Source: Anaerolineae bacterium (GTDB lineage: Bacteria; Chloroflexota; Anaerolineae; Aggregatilineales; Phototrophicaceae). Taken from it: a DNA stretch of 36,119 nucleotides. Position 1 is the stretch's first letter, and each line of letters opens with the position of its first letter. Under the pieces are notes generated by a model. It was not told the origin of the DNA, searched no databases, and saw only the letters and a list, made by a program, of their open reading frames with translations. The position numbers and the translations under genes are program-made. The stretch is from NCBI GenBank assembly GCA_022822305.1, contig JAJEBY010000004.1:1-36119 (forward strand). The letters run 5' to 3'. Shown here piece after piece: positions 16,292 through 25,336 of the stretch.

Positions 16292-17392
16292 CTATCTGGT
16301 GTCCTGCATCGCTCGATAAACATTTACCGTGGCCGCGGCGACGCTCTCGTGGGTGAAATGGGAGAGGAAGCGCTGCCGTCCTCGCGCTGCCATCGCCTGG
16401 CGCAGATTTGCCCCTGAGCGAACTTGCTCCAGCGCGCGCGCCAGAGCTTCGACATCGCCTTCCGGCACGATCAAGCCAGCGTCGCCGATCACACCCGGGA
16501 TAGCGCCGCTGTCGCTGCCGATGACCGGCACGCCGCTAGCCATGGCCTCGACCAGCACGCGACCAAATTGCTCTTTCCAGTTGTCCCGCGTCAATGACGG
16601 CAAGACCAGCGCATCCAGCGCATGATACTGCGCCGGCAATTCCGCCGACGGCAACTGACCCATGAAGCTGACCCGCGCGCCGATGCCCAGCTGTTTCGCC
16701 AGTTGTTCCAAGGCCGCGCGCGCCGTGCCGCCCCCAACCAGCCGCAGCCGCCATTCTCCCTCGAGTTGTCCGACGGCGCGCATCAAAATATCGACGCCCT
16801 TCTCGGGCACGAGACGGCCAATATAGCCGATGGTGAAGGGTCGGTCCGGTCGATGCGCTGCCGGCTGAAACAGTTCGGCATCGGCGCCGAACTGCGGAAT
16901 CGTCGCCAACGGGCCGGCGTAACCCTTGGCGCGCAAGACCTTCGCCGCGTCATCAGTGCCCGCCAGCGCGTGATCAGCCTTGCGATAGACCCAGCGTTCG
17001 CCCCAACGGAATGGCGGCGGGTAGCGTCGCTCGATGTTCTGCCAGCTGAAAAAAAGCGACTTGGCGCCGATCCGCCGCGCGTGATACAAGGCCTGCCAGG
17101 TCGCCAGGTTGTAGGGCTCTTCGTCGATATGCGCGATATCGGGTTGGAAGCCGCGGATGGCCCGCCCCAAGGTCGGGTAATGATGCAGGTGGAAATTGCC
17201 GTTCAAGCGAATCGGCAGCGCCCGCAGGCGGTAGCCGGTCGTGTGCGTTCGTTCGAGGAGTTGGGGGCCGCGCTCGTCCTTCCACGATGGGGGCGCCAGC
17301 ACCAGCAAGTCCACGCCGCGCCGGGCGATGGCTTCCAACTTGGGTTGATAGATGCCCACAATGCAGGCTTTGGAGAGCATCAGGACGCGCAT
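16292..17392 (-). CDS. GT4-family glycosyltransferase
   Basis: A 366-residue GT-B fold glycosyltransferase. The C-terminal donor-binding half shows IGYIGRLVPEKGVDILMRA, the FMGQLPSAELP loop, and the EX7E motif in EQFGRVLVEAMASGVPVIGSD. The N-terminal acceptor half starts MRVLMLSKACIVGIYQPK. It transfers a nucleotide-activated sugar to a lipid, glycan or small-molecule acceptor, and the product is unknown. The ATG has GAGG 4 nt upstream. It follows the phosphoesterase gene on the same strand after 107 bp, so the two may share a transcript. Confidence 0.92.
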   Translation of the reverse strand: MRVLMLSKACIVGIYQPKLEAIARRGVDLLVLAPPSWKDERGPQLLERTHTTGYRLRALPIRLNGNFHLHHYPTLGRAIRGFQPDIAHIDEEPYNLATWQALYHARRIGAKSLFFSWQNIERRYPPPFRWGERWVYRKADHALAGTDDAAKVLRAKGYAGPLATIPQFGADAELFQPAAHRPDRPFTIGYIGRLVPEKGVDILMRAVGQLEGEWRLRLVGGGTARAALEQLAKQLGIGARVSFMGQLPSAELPAQYHALDALVLPSLTRDNWKEQFGRVLVEAMASGVPVIGSDSGAIPGVIGDAGLIVPEGDVEALARALEQVRSGANLRQAMAARGRQRFLSHFTHESVAAATVNVYRAMQDTR

Positions 17393-17499
17393 GCGGCCTC
17401 GCGCTGGCTTAGGCTGACGCGGCTGGCGAATCTCGCGTACATGGCGTTATCGGGCGAATGTGGCGTATCGATGACGGATTGTCCGCGAGCTTCGGCGCG

Positions 17500-18087
17500 C
17501 TAGGGCAAATCGACCAGTGATTCGCCGCAGTCGGCGTTAGCGTCATAAACGCGAAAGCTCAAATCGGGCAAAGACAAGACGCCGTAGGTCCGCGACGATG
17601 CCCGCGCGCAACTGAAGGTATAAAGCGAGCCGGGATTGACCAGACAGCCCCATTCCGTGCGCATATGCAGTGGCATGTGCGTGTGTCCGGTCACCAGAAC
17701 ATCCACCTTCAGCGACTTCAGTACCATCTTGAGATAGGGTTCGGAGAGGTGATCTCGATACATGCCCCAGAGATTGTTGCCCGGCTTGCCGTGGCACATG
17801 TAGACTGACTTGCCCGCCAGCTCGCCTTGCCACTCCAGCGGCAGATTCTTGAGGAAGCGATTGTTTTCCGGCTGTAACCCGAAGACCCACTCGTCATGGT
17901 TGCCGCGAGCGACCGGGATATCGTATTTGCGAATCAACTCAACGACCCGATCGGGCTCGGGTCCGCGCCCGACCAAATCTCCGGCGCAAATTACCCGGTC
18001 GACATGATGGTGTTGGTCAAACCGATGGAGCACTTCTTTCAGGGCCGTGTAATCCGCGTGTACGTCCGAAATGATTCCAATTTGCAT
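17500..18087 (-). CDS. YfcE-like metallophosphoesterase
   Basis: A 195-residue calcineurin-like phosphoesterase. All metal-binding motifs are visible: SDVHAD (7-12), GDLVGRGP, RGNHDE, CHGKPG and TGHTHMPL. This set fits the small YfcE/MJ0936 class of phosphodiesterases. The substrate is unknown; related genes are often annotated as nucleotide pyrophosphatases or diadenosine tetraphosphatase-like. The ATG at 18087 gives the usual MQIGIISDVH start; a GTG two codons upstream is possible. The GT4 gene lies downstream on the same strand. Confidence 0.9.
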   Translation of the reverse strand: MQIGIISDVHADYTALKEVLHRFDQHHHVDRVICAGDLVGRGPEPDRVVELIRKYDIPVARGNHDEWVFGLQPENNRFLKNLPLEWQGELAGKSVYMCHGKPGNNLWGMYRDHLSEPYLKMVLKSLKVDVLVTGHTHMPLHMRTEWGCLVNPGSLYTFSCARASSRTYGVLSLPDLSFRVYDANADCGESLVDLP

Positions 18088-18985
18088 CCACACCAGACCT
18101 TAACCGTTCACTACACATATCATTATACGTCAGCTTGGCTGGTCTGTTGAGAGATGATTTGCGGGCGAAGCCGACGCCTGGTCAGTACCCAATCCATATA
18201 CAACAATCGACTAGGGAAGGCTGTGAACGTTCATCATACGCGATGCTATCCGCTGCCATATGGCGCTGCCCGGGCTCTTGCCGGACCCGATGCAGAAATT
18301 CATAGATTTCGCTGCCGCGAATCTGAAGATTTCTCTAGCCGAAGTTCGGTATTTTGCTTCTTGATACAATGTCTCACTTACTAATGCCTAAACTTACAGC
18401 ACCGACGAATCTGTTCCTTGATCGTTCATCAGACGATTAGAAGCGTTCCGGAGGCCAAGATATCGAGCCAGGGCGCGTAAATCTCGGCTTGATGAAACAG
18501 TTAGTCACTTATAACAATTGCTGACTGGATTTCTTGTACAATATGTGCTAAAGTAAATAGTGTTGGCGGAGTATTCCGCGCGCATAACGTATCCCGCACG
18601 ATGGTCAGGCGCAGATTCGAAACGCGCAACCGCAATTGTGCAAGATGCAACGGACATGCGGAAGGTTAACAACAGCTATTACGTTGATGCCGACATTGAT
18701 GAGAATCTCGTTAACGATTTGCGGTCATTGCGTCTGGTATGTTTGGGGGTAATAATGTCGAAGCTGTTCCTGCTACTCGCCGTACTCATGCTTGCTGCCC
18801 TCGTGTTCTTTGTTCCCGCACTCGCTGTACCGGCAGCATCACTGTGATGCATTCGTCCTGCAACGCTGCCATCGTCGCTCTGGGAAGCGGGCGAACACGC
18901 GGACACAACCTCGACATCTCCTCATGAGCGTCGGATTGGGGCTGGCGCCTGAAACCATCGTTGAAGCAAGGCCAGCCCTCTCCGT
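18088..18985. other. Long gap (898 bp) without a clear gene
   Basis: This is the longest non-coding stretch of the window and is clearly AT-richer than its surroundings, especially 18300-18560. On the plus strand promoter-like boxes occur at 18489 (TTGATG) with TATAAC at 18510, and TACAAT at 18537. A small GCGGA-GTAT-TCCGC hairpin follows near 18567. The only coding hint is a 30-codon membrane-peptide ORF at 18755. It may be a decayed gene, an sRNA locus, or a leader plus small peptide. Confidence 0.45.
18755..18847 (+). CDS. Possible 30-residue membrane peptide
   Basis: The ATG follows GGGGGT closely and opens MSKLFLLLAVLMLAALVFF, one strongly hydrophobic segment with a Lys near the N-terminus, ending AVPAASL. 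This could be a small membrane peptide or a stand-alone signal-peptide-like product. A longer in-frame version from 18560 adds unremarkable residues. A chance hydrophobic ORF is quite possible. Confidence 0.27.
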   Translation: MSKLFLLLAVLMLAALVFFVPALAVPAASL

Positions 18986-19792
18986 TCACAACAGGTTGAT
19001 CGAGCCGCAATGTTGACAGCGCTCGTCCTTCAGCCGGACCACCGTCTTGCAATCGTCGCAAATGGTGATGCTGCCCTTGCGCAGCGCGTGATCAACCGTG
19101 ACGCGCTCATCAAATACGAAGCACTCCCCCTGCCACAGCGATTCCGATTCCTCCACCTGTTCCAGGTATTTCAGGATGCCTCCGCGCAGGTGATAGACAT
19201 TTTCAAAGCCACGCGACAATAACCAGGCAGTCGCCTTTTCACAGCGGATGCCACCCGTGCAATACATGGCGACCCGCTTGTGCAAGGCGGGATCCAGGCG
19301 GTCCGCCAAGACTTGGGGCAATTCGTTGAAGGATTCGGTCTTTGGATTGATCGCCTCCGGGAAACGGCCCATGCGCACTTCGTAGTCGTTGCGGGCATCG
19401 ATCAAGAGCACATCTTCCTGCTTGATTAGCGCGTTCCACGCTTCGGGTTCGATGTAGGCGCCGACTTCCACTCTCGGATCCGCACCATCAACTTTCAGCG
19501 CCACGATCTCCCGCTTCAAACGGACTTTAAGGCGTTGAAAGGGAATCCGGTCATGAGTGGAATCCTTGGTCGTCAAACTGGCGAAGCGCGCATCCGTCCG
19601 CAAGTAGTTCAATACCCGCGCGACCGCCTCGGCACGCCCGGCGATAGTCCCATTGATGCCCTCTTCCGCCAACAGAATCGTGCCTTTGAGGCCGGCGTCA
19701 CGGCATTCGGCCAGCAATCGGGGTTTGAGATCCGCGTAATCCGGCAGTTGTACAAACTTATAGAAGGCGCTGATGAGAATCTGGTCGCTCAC
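18986..19792 (-). CDS. trhO: tRNA uridine(34) hydroxylase TrhO (rhodanese family)
   Basis: A 268-residue YceA/TrhO-type protein. The N-terminal acylphosphatase-like domain (KGTILLAEEGINGTIAG) is followed by a rhodanese domain with the active loop YCTGGIRCEKA, catalytic C178 and second C184. The last 25 residues form a zinc-ribbon-like CxxC...CxxC (C245, C248, C259, C262). TrhO makes 5-hydroxyuridine at tRNA wobble position 34 using oxygen. No ATG is near the family start; the GTG at 19792 (MSDQILISAFYKF) gives the expected N-terminus. The frame is open for 50 codons upstream, but that stretch reaches into palindromic repeat sequence and is unlikely to be translated. Confidence 0.9.
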   Translation of the reverse strand: MSDQILISAFYKFVQLPDYADLKPRLLAECRDAGLKGTILLAEEGINGTIAGRAEAVARVLNYLRTDARFASLTTKDSTHDRIPFQRLKVRLKREIVALKVDGADPRVEVGAYIEPEAWNALIKQEDVLLIDARNDYEVRMGRFPEAINPKTESFNELPQVLADRLDPALHKRVAMYCTGGIRCEKATAWLLSRGFENVYHLRGGILKYLEQVEESESLWQGECFVFDERVTVDHALRKGSITICDDCKTVVRLKDERCQHCGSINLL

Positions 19793-19915
19793 GGTTGGGA
19801 ACTCGATAGTGTTGGATTTCAATTGTAATTGTCGTCGAACGGAAAACTTAGTGACAATACGCCGGTTAAGCGGTAGCAAGTTTTGCGGACGAGCAACACC
19901 GTAATGCGTGTGGGC

Positions 19916-20018
19916 GGGCGACCTAATGGGTCGTCGCAACAAGACAAGTCTTCAACGGACCAATATTCGTTGATTTCGAGCCTATTGACAGCGTGCGACC
20001 TGATAGGTCGCCCCTGCA
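19916..20018. repeat. Degenerate pair of GGGCG hairpins
   Basis: Left hairpin about 19916-19936: GGGCGACCT, loop AAT, then GGGTCGTCG (three mismatches to a perfect arm). Right hairpin 19993-20013: GTGCGACCT, loop GAT, AGGTCGCCC, then CCTGCA in place of CCTACA. Orientation matches the 74-bp element (forward copy then inverted copy) but with about 57 nt between them, so it looks like an old copy with a longer or foreign spacer. Left coordinates may be off by one. Confidence 0.6.
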
Positions 20019-20350
20019 AACGGCCTACGGCGCGGAAATCCGCAGGTATGACGCAACCTTTTGCAGTATTTCGGTTCCTTTCCCTATGGTTGCTTTAGAC
20101 CTCTAAAGACCTCCTAACATCTCGAAAAGGTATAGATACGGTATGGATATAGGGGATGTTTTTTTGGGTGTACCCCTTCGCTGGCAAGCGGCAAGTCAAA
20201 TTCATCAGAATCGCGCACTCGTAAGTTCGAAATGAGAATCGATCGTGTCCAAAGCGATGAGCATAAGCGGAGAAAGGCTTCGCGGGCGCATAAAGGGTCG
20301 CGTGAACGCGTCCAGGATCAACGACAGCATTCGACGGCATCCCGCTATGC

Positions 20351-20356
20351 TATAAT
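20351..20356 (+). promoter_or_regulatory. TATAAT box placed for a leaderless transcript
   Basis: A perfect TATAAT ends 7 nt before the ATG at 20364, so transcription would start at or next to the start codon. A weak TTCGAC lies about 15 nt upstream. There is no room for a ribosome-binding site. Confidence 0.55.
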
Positions 20357-20363
20357 CGTGGCG

Positions 20364-21536
20364 ATGAGAATCGGATTGAACGCCCATCTCCTGTCGCAGC
20401 AGCCGGGCTATCGGGCTGCGGGCATCCATAGTTATATCGCCAACTTGCTCAAATATCTGCCGGCGCAAGCTCCGGCCGATTGGCGATTTGAGGCGATGGT
20501 CGGCGCGGCGAGTTCCCGCGCTATCGACGGCGTGCAGTGGTCGCGTTCGCGCATTGACACCAGTTCGCCTCTGCAGCGTATCTTGTGGGAGCAGATTTTC
20601 CAGCCGACGCAGCTGAGACAATACGATCTCTATCATGCATTGGCATTTGTGGCGCCGCTGGTTTTGAGCGCGCCGATGGTGGTGACGGTTTACGATTTGA
20701 GCTTCTTGCATTTTCCCGACCGCTTGAGCGCGGTCCGCCGCTGGTATCTGCGCGCCTTCACGGCGCTGACCTGCCGCCGAGCGCGGCGCGTCCTGGCGAT
20801 CAGTCGCAGCACCGCCGCTGACTTGAGCCGGCTGCTGGGCATCGAACCCGGCAAGATCGATGTCACGCCGCTCGGCTACGACAAAGCCAGTTTTCGGCCG
20901 CTTCCACGCGAATCCATCGAGGCTTTCAGAAGCCGCCACCGTTTGCCGGGGCGCTTCTGGCTCTTCATCGGCACGCTGGAGCCGCGCAAGAATCTGCCCA
21001 TGCTGCTGCGCGCTTTCGCTCGTGTGCCGGCTAGGGATCGACTTCCCCTGCTGCTGGCCGGCGGCAAGGGATGGATGGCGGACGACGTCTTCAAAACGAT
21101 CGAAGCGCTTGAGCTATCCGATTCGGTTAAGCATATCGGTTTCGTCCCTGCCGCAGACCTGCCGCTTTGGTACAATTGTGCCGAGGCTTTCATATATCCG
21201 TCGGTGTACGAAGGTTTTGGATTGCCGGTGTTGGAAGCGATGGCTTGCGGCACGCCGGTCATCACATCTGATGTCTCGTCGCTGCCGGAAGTTGTGGGGG
21301 AGGCTGGACTTCGGCTTCCACCGACGGATGAAGCGCGTTGGACCGAGGCGCTGCGAGTCAGCCTGGGCGACGACGAATGGCTGGCGGCGGCGCGCAAGCT
21401 GGGTCTGGAGCGCGCCAAACGCTTTTCCTGGGCGCGCACCGCGGAATTGACGCTGGCCAGTTACCAGAAAGCGCTGCTGGAGCGGGACAGCCCGACCGAC
21501 CGCAGCGAAGCCGATTCAGGCGCGCGCATACACTAG
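20364..21536 (+). CDS. GT4-family glycosyltransferase (mannosyltransferase-like)
   Basis: A 390-residue GT-B glycosyltransferase. The start [20 protein letters not shown] contains the typical acceptor-domain loop [11 protein letters not shown]. The donor half shows [38 protein letters not shown] and EX7E in [18 protein letters not shown]. It probably builds a surface polysaccharide together with the sugar-1-phosphate transferase 45 bp downstream. The ATG at 20364 is chosen because the family core begins exactly there; the -10 box sits directly upstream, suggesting leaderless translation. An in-frame GTG at 20358 is the only close alternative. Confidence 0.9.
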   Translation: MRIGLNAHLLSQQPGYRAAGIHSYIANLLKYLPAQAPADWRFEAMVGAASSRAIDGVQWSRSRIDTSSPLQRILWEQIFQPTQLRQYDLYHALAFVAPLVLSAPMVVTVYDLSFLHFPDRLSAVRRWYLRAFTALTCRRARRVLAISRSTAADLSRLLGIEPGKIDVTPLGYDKASFRPLPRESIEAFRSRHRLPGRFWLFIGTLEPRKNLPMLLRAFARVPARDRLPLLLAGGKGWMADDVFKTIEALELSDSVKHIGFVPAADLPLWYNCAEAFIYPSVYEGFGLPVLEAMACGTPVITSDVSSLPEVVGEAGLRLPPTDEARWTEALRVSLGDDEWLAAARKLGLERAKRFSWARTAELTLASYQKALLERDSPTDRSEADSGARIH

Positions 21537-21581
21537 CGCAGACGGGCGCCCGCCCTAGAACGAGGATTCCGGCGAAAGCAG

Positions 21582-23030
21582 ATGAGCGCAAATCGCCCTT
21601 TGTCCGAACGCCCCACGATTGAACCGCGTTGGCTCTTCCCGCTGCTGGACGCGCTGTTGGCGCTGCTGGCCTTCGCCATCGCATATGTCTTGCGTTACGA
21701 ATTACAGATCATCCGCCCCATCCTCGATCCAGTCAAACGCGATTTCACGCCGTATCTACCCTATGCCGCCGTCTACGTCGTGCTGATCTGGCTCAATTAT
21801 CAGCGCAATCACCTGTATCGCAATATCGTTGGGCGCGCCTGGCTGGAAGAAGTTTATCTGATCGGCAGCAGCGTGGCCGTGGCGATCGTCATCGTGCTGG
21901 CGATGTTTTTCATCTTGCAGCCCACCGTCTACAGCCGTCTGATGCTGATATATGTGGCCGCGCTGACCTTGATCGGCGGCGCGCTGACGCGTTTGATTCG
22001 ACGCTGGGCGCTGGCCTACTTGCGGCATCACGGCATTGGCATTCGCCGCGCGCTGATCGTGGGCATGGGCGAAATCGGCCAGGATATGCTGGGCATCATG
22101 CTGGCGCGTCCCGAGTTGGGTTATCGGCCCATCGGCTTCCTGGACGACAATCTGGAAAAGATCAATGATGGCGTTGGCCGCGTGCAAGCGTTGGGCGATA
22201 CCTCGCGATTGGCCGAGGTCATTGATGCATACGCCGTCGACACCGTTATCATCACTTTCCGCTGGAAACATTATGAACGCATCGAGCAACTCTCGGAAGT
22301 ATGCCGCGCCGGCGCCACCGACTTGCGCATCGTGCCGGAACTGATGCAGCTGGATATTCGTCAAGTGCAGGTGGAGAACCTCGATGGCATTCCTCTGCTC
22401 GGCTTCGGCGCGCAGCGTCCTTTCAGCCGCGTCGACCAAATGCTGAAACGGGGTTTGGATCTACTTTTGGTGACCTTGGGATTGCCGCTATGGGCGCCGA
22501 TCAGCTCCCTGGTCTATCTGGCGCTGAAGCTGGAGGGCGAAGGCCCGGCGCTCTTCCGACAATTGCGCGTGGGCAAGAACGGCCGGCAATTCGAGATGAT
22601 CAAGTTCCGCAGCATGGTTGCGGATGCCGAGGCGATGCATGACGACATGCTGCGTGAATCCGGCGAAGATCCGCGTCATCCCAAGTTTGTAGACGACCCG
22701 CGCGTCACCCGCGTCGGCAAATTCCTGCGCCGGACCAGTTTGGACGAGCTGCCGAATCTGATCAACGTCTTGCGCGGCGAGATGAGTCTGGTCGGTCCGC
22801 GACCGCCAACGCCGGACGAGGTCAAACATTACGAAGCGCGCCATACCCGCCGCCTGCAAATCACCCCGGGCATCACTGGCTGGTGGCAGGTGCGCGGCCG
22901 CAGCAACGTGCCCTTCGATGAGATGTGCGCCATGGACATCTATTACATCAACAACTGGTCGCTATCGATGGATGTCGAAATTCTTCTGCTCACCATACCC
23001 CGCGTCGTCCTGCGCAGCGGCGCCTATTGA
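21582..23030 (+). CDS. Polyprenyl-phosphate sugar-1-phosphate transferase (WbaP-type)
   Basis: A 482-residue polytopic enzyme. Four N-terminal helices (about 15-140) precede a Rossmann-like CoA-binding-type region ([18 protein letters not shown], about 150-260). A membrane-entry helix ([14 protein letters not shown]) then leads to the bacterial sugar transferase domain: [40 protein letters not shown] and [16 protein letters not shown]. It loads the first sugar-phosphate (often galactose or glucose) onto undecaprenyl phosphate to start exopolysaccharide repeat synthesis at the inner membrane face. It lies in a row with a GT4 gene (45 bp) and a PBP gene (32 bp). No flippase or polymerase gene is in the window. 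Confidence 0.93.
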   Translation: MSANRPLSERPTIEPRWLFPLLDALLALLAFAIAYVLRYELQIIRPILDPVKRDFTPYLPYAAVYVVLIWLNYQRNHLYRNIVGRAWLEEVYLIGSSVAVAIVIVLAMFFILQPTVYSRLMLIYVAALTLIGGALTRLIRRWALAYLRHHGIGIRRALIVGMGEIGQDMLGIMLARPELGYRPIGFLDDNLEKINDGVGRVQALGDTSRLAEVIDAYAVDTVIITFRWKHYERIEQLSEVCRAGATDLRIVPELMQLDIRQVQVENLDGIPLLGFGAQRPFSRVDQMLKRGLDLLLVTLGLPLWAPISSLVYLALKLEGEGPALFRQLRVGKNGRQFEMIKFRSMVADAEAMHDDMLRESGEDPRHPKFVDDPRVTRVGKFLRRTSLDELPNLINVLRGEMSLVGPRPPTPDEVKHYEARHTRRLQITPGITGWWQVRGRSNVPFDEMCAMDIYYINNWSLSMDVEILLLTIPRVVLRSGAY

Positions 23031-23062
23031 TCGCCCGCAAGATTGACCTCAAGGCGCGACCG

Positions 23063-25336
23063 ATGACGCCCAGGGCCTTGCAATGTCTCATCGTTTTCAG
23101 TCTGGCGCTGCTGGGCGGTTGTGATTCGATCTTGCGGCCGGGCGATAGCAGCGCCACTGTCACCGCGCCGCCGGTCAGCCAGGTCACCAGCATCGAACCG
23201 GAAGCCGTGCTCGATGCATTCGTCGCGGCCTGGAGCGGCCAGGACTATGAGACCATGTATCGCTTGCTGGCTGGGCGCAGCCGCGAATTGTATCCGCGGC
23301 AGATTTTCATCAATCGCTATACCGAGGCCCACAGCGAGATCAGTTTCGCCGGCGTGGCGCACGATCTGGGGGCGGTCGCCTATCAAGGCGCCACGGCGGT
23401 GCTCGACTATGACGTGGTGATCGAATCGCCCACGTTCGGCCGCATCCGCGATGAAGATCGCACCATGCGCATGATCGACGAAGGCGGCTGGAAGATCGCC
23501 TGGTCGCCGATGGATATCTTCGATGCGCTCTCCACCAAGGCGCGGCTGCGAGACGATCCGCAATTCCCCGTCCGCGCCAATATCTACGACCGCAACGGCC
23601 AAGCGCTGGCGGAAGAAGGCGGACAAGTGGTCAGTCTTTATGTGACGCAGCAGGATATGAATGGCGTGGACGACTGCCTCGGAACGCTGGCCCTGGTCAC
23701 GCGAGGGCAAATCAACACCATGCGCAATATCTTCACCGGTTATCTGCCGGAAACGCTGTTTCATATCGCGGAGATCGATCCTGAACGCTATCAACGCCAT
23801 CGCGAGTCGCTGGAGTTCGATTGCGGCATCTTCAGCACCGATGACGGCTTCAGCAATGTCTTGAGCTATCGCACACGCAGCTATTACGGTCACGGCATCG
23901 CCAGCCACATCGTCGGTTATGTCGGTCCGATCCCCAGCGAGCAGCTCCAGTTTTGGCTTTCGCGCGGCTATGAAGAATCCGACCTGGTGGGACGAGCCGG
24001 CATTGAAAACGCCTACGAAGAGATCCTGGCCGGCAAACCTCGGCGCACGCTGCGCATCGTCGCCCAGGGCGGGCAGGTCATCCGCGAGTTGACCACGTCT
24101 GAAGGTCAGGCGCCGCAATCAGTCAGCCTGACCATCGACCGGGACCTGCAGGAAATTACGGCTCAGGCGATGGCCGATGCCGTCAACGCCGCGCTGGCCA
24201 ATTGGGGCGGCATCGCTTTGGGCGGCGCCATCGTCGCTCTCGATGTCAACAGCGGCGAGGTGCTGGCCATGGCCAGTTATCCCAGCTTTGATCCGCACAT
24301 CTTCAATCCCGACACGCGCTACAATGTTGCCGATCAGACGGCGCGCCTCAATCGGGACAACCGCAATCCCTTCACCAACAAAGCCATCGCCGAACAATAT
24401 ACGCCCGGCTCCGTCTACAAGATCGTCACCCTGCTCGCGGCCGCTTCGGAAGACGGCATTTGGGACCAGGACGAGCTTTTCAATTGCGAGATCGAATGGC
24501 GAGGCCAGGATCTCTATGGCGATGCCATTCCTGTGCGCTACGATTGGCGCTTGCTGGAAAACAAACCGGCCACAGGTTTGGTGACCATGAGCGGGGCGCT
24601 GGCGACCTCCTGCAATCCATTCTTCTGGGAAGTTGGCGCGCGTTTGTTCCAGCGCGATTCCAACCTGCAGGCGACATACGCCGAAACGCTGGGGCTGGGC
24701 AGCGCGACCGGCATCGCTGGACTGGGCGTGGAAGCCGCGGGTGATGTCGCTTATCCCATCAATACGCAAGAGGCGACCGAAGCCATCAACAACGCCGTCG
24801 GTCAAGGCAACGTCAGCGTGACCGCGCTGCAGATGGCGCAGGTCACTGCCATTATCGCCAATGGCGGCACACTCCGACAGCCCTACATCGTCAGCCACAT
24901 CGGCACGCCCGGCGCGACCGGTTACCAGGTCGTCAATCAGCCGACGGTCATCCGCCAGCTGGCGCTCGATGAGGCGGCGCTGCAAATCGTGCGCGAAGGC
25001 ATGTGTGATGTGACCACGGTCGAGGATTTCGGCACGGCCTCTTTCGTATTCCGGGACGCGCCCTATACAGTCTGCGGCAAAACCGGCACCGCAGAAACGG
25101 CGGGCCAGCCCAATGCCTGGTTCGTGGCCTATTACCCCGCCGATGATCCGCAGATCGCCTTCGCCGGTGTCATGGCCAATTCGCGCGAGGGTTCGGAGGT
25201 CGTCGCGCCCATGATCCGCCGCATCCTGGACGACTATACAGGCGCTTACCGCTTCCCCTTCCCCGAATGGTGGCAGCGTCCGTTCAATCCTCTGCCGTCG
25301 CAGGATCAAGCGCTGGCAGTTTACGATCCCGAGTAA
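23063..25336 (+). CDS. Lipoprotein class B penicillin-binding protein with MecA_N-like domain
   Basis: A 757-residue peptidoglycan DD-transpeptidase. The N-terminus ends in a lipobox (LLGGC, Cys20), so it is a membrane-anchored lipoprotein. Then follow an NTF2-like MecA_N domain (about 47-160), a PBP dimerisation domain (about 170-340) and the transpeptidase domain with S450xxK453 (SVYK), S516-C-N518 and K673-T-G. The MecA_N domain places it with PBP2a/PbpC-like enzymes rather than plain PBP2/FtsI. It crosslinks peptidoglycan outside the membrane. The ATG at 23063 has AAGG 9 nt upstream and gives the signal peptide; the open frame reaches back into the previous gene. Its stop codon directly abuts the stop of the convergent G5/3D protein. 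Confidence 0.93.
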   Translation: MTPRALQCLIVFSLALLGGCDSILRPGDSSATVTAPPVSQVTSIEPEAVLDAFVAAWSGQDYETMYRLLAGRSRELYPRQIFINRYTEAHSEISFAGVAHDLGAVAYQGATAVLDYDVVIESPTFGRIRDEDRTMRMIDEGGWKIAWSPMDIFDALSTKARLRDDPQFPVRANIYDRNGQALAEEGGQVVSLYVTQQDMNGVDDCLGTLALVTRGQINTMRNIFTGYLPETLFHIAEIDPERYQRHRESLEFDCGIFSTDDGFSNVLSYRTRSYYGHGIASHIVGYVGPIPSEQLQFWLSRGYEESDLVGRAGIENAYEEILAGKPRRTLRIVAQGGQVIRELTTSEGQAPQSVSLTIDRDLQEITAQAMADAVNAALANWGGIALGGAIVALDVNSGEVLAMASYPSFDPHIFNPDTRYNVADQTARLNRDNRNPFTNKAIAEQYTPGSVYKIVTLLAAASEDGIWDQDELFNCEIEWRGQDLYGDAIPVRYDWRLLENKPATGLVTMSGALATSCNPFFWEVGARLFQRDSNLQATYAETLGLGSATGIAGLGVEAAGDVAYPINTQEATEAINNAVGQGNVSVTALQMAQVTAIIANGGTLRQPYIVSHIGTPGATGYQVVNQPTVIRQLALDEAALQIVREGMCDVTTVEDFGTASFVFRDAPYTVCGKTGTAETAGQPNAWFVAYYPADDPQIAFAGVMANSREGSEVVAPMIRRILDDYTGAYRFPFPEWWQRPFNPLPSQDQALAVYDPE

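Larger units (their letters stand above)
19793..20363. other. Intergenic gap with a decayed palindromic repeat pair
   Basis: There is no gene in these 571 bp. Two relatives of the GGGCG hairpins lie at about 19916-19936 and 19993-20013. The stretch 20095-20220 is AT-rich with short T-runs. The right end carries the promoter of the glycosyltransferase gene. An open frame from 20232 into the glycosyltransferase runs through that promoter and is not counted as coding. Confidence 0.6.

Noticed and set aside
18154..18384. A 76-codon plus-strand frame in the long gap
   Set aside because: It has no ribosome site, random-looking composition and no family resemblance.
20232..20363. N-terminal extension of the second glycosyltransferase
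   Set aside because: The 44 extra residues are basic and low-complexity and the TATAAT box lies inside them. The family core starts exactly at the ATG at 20364.
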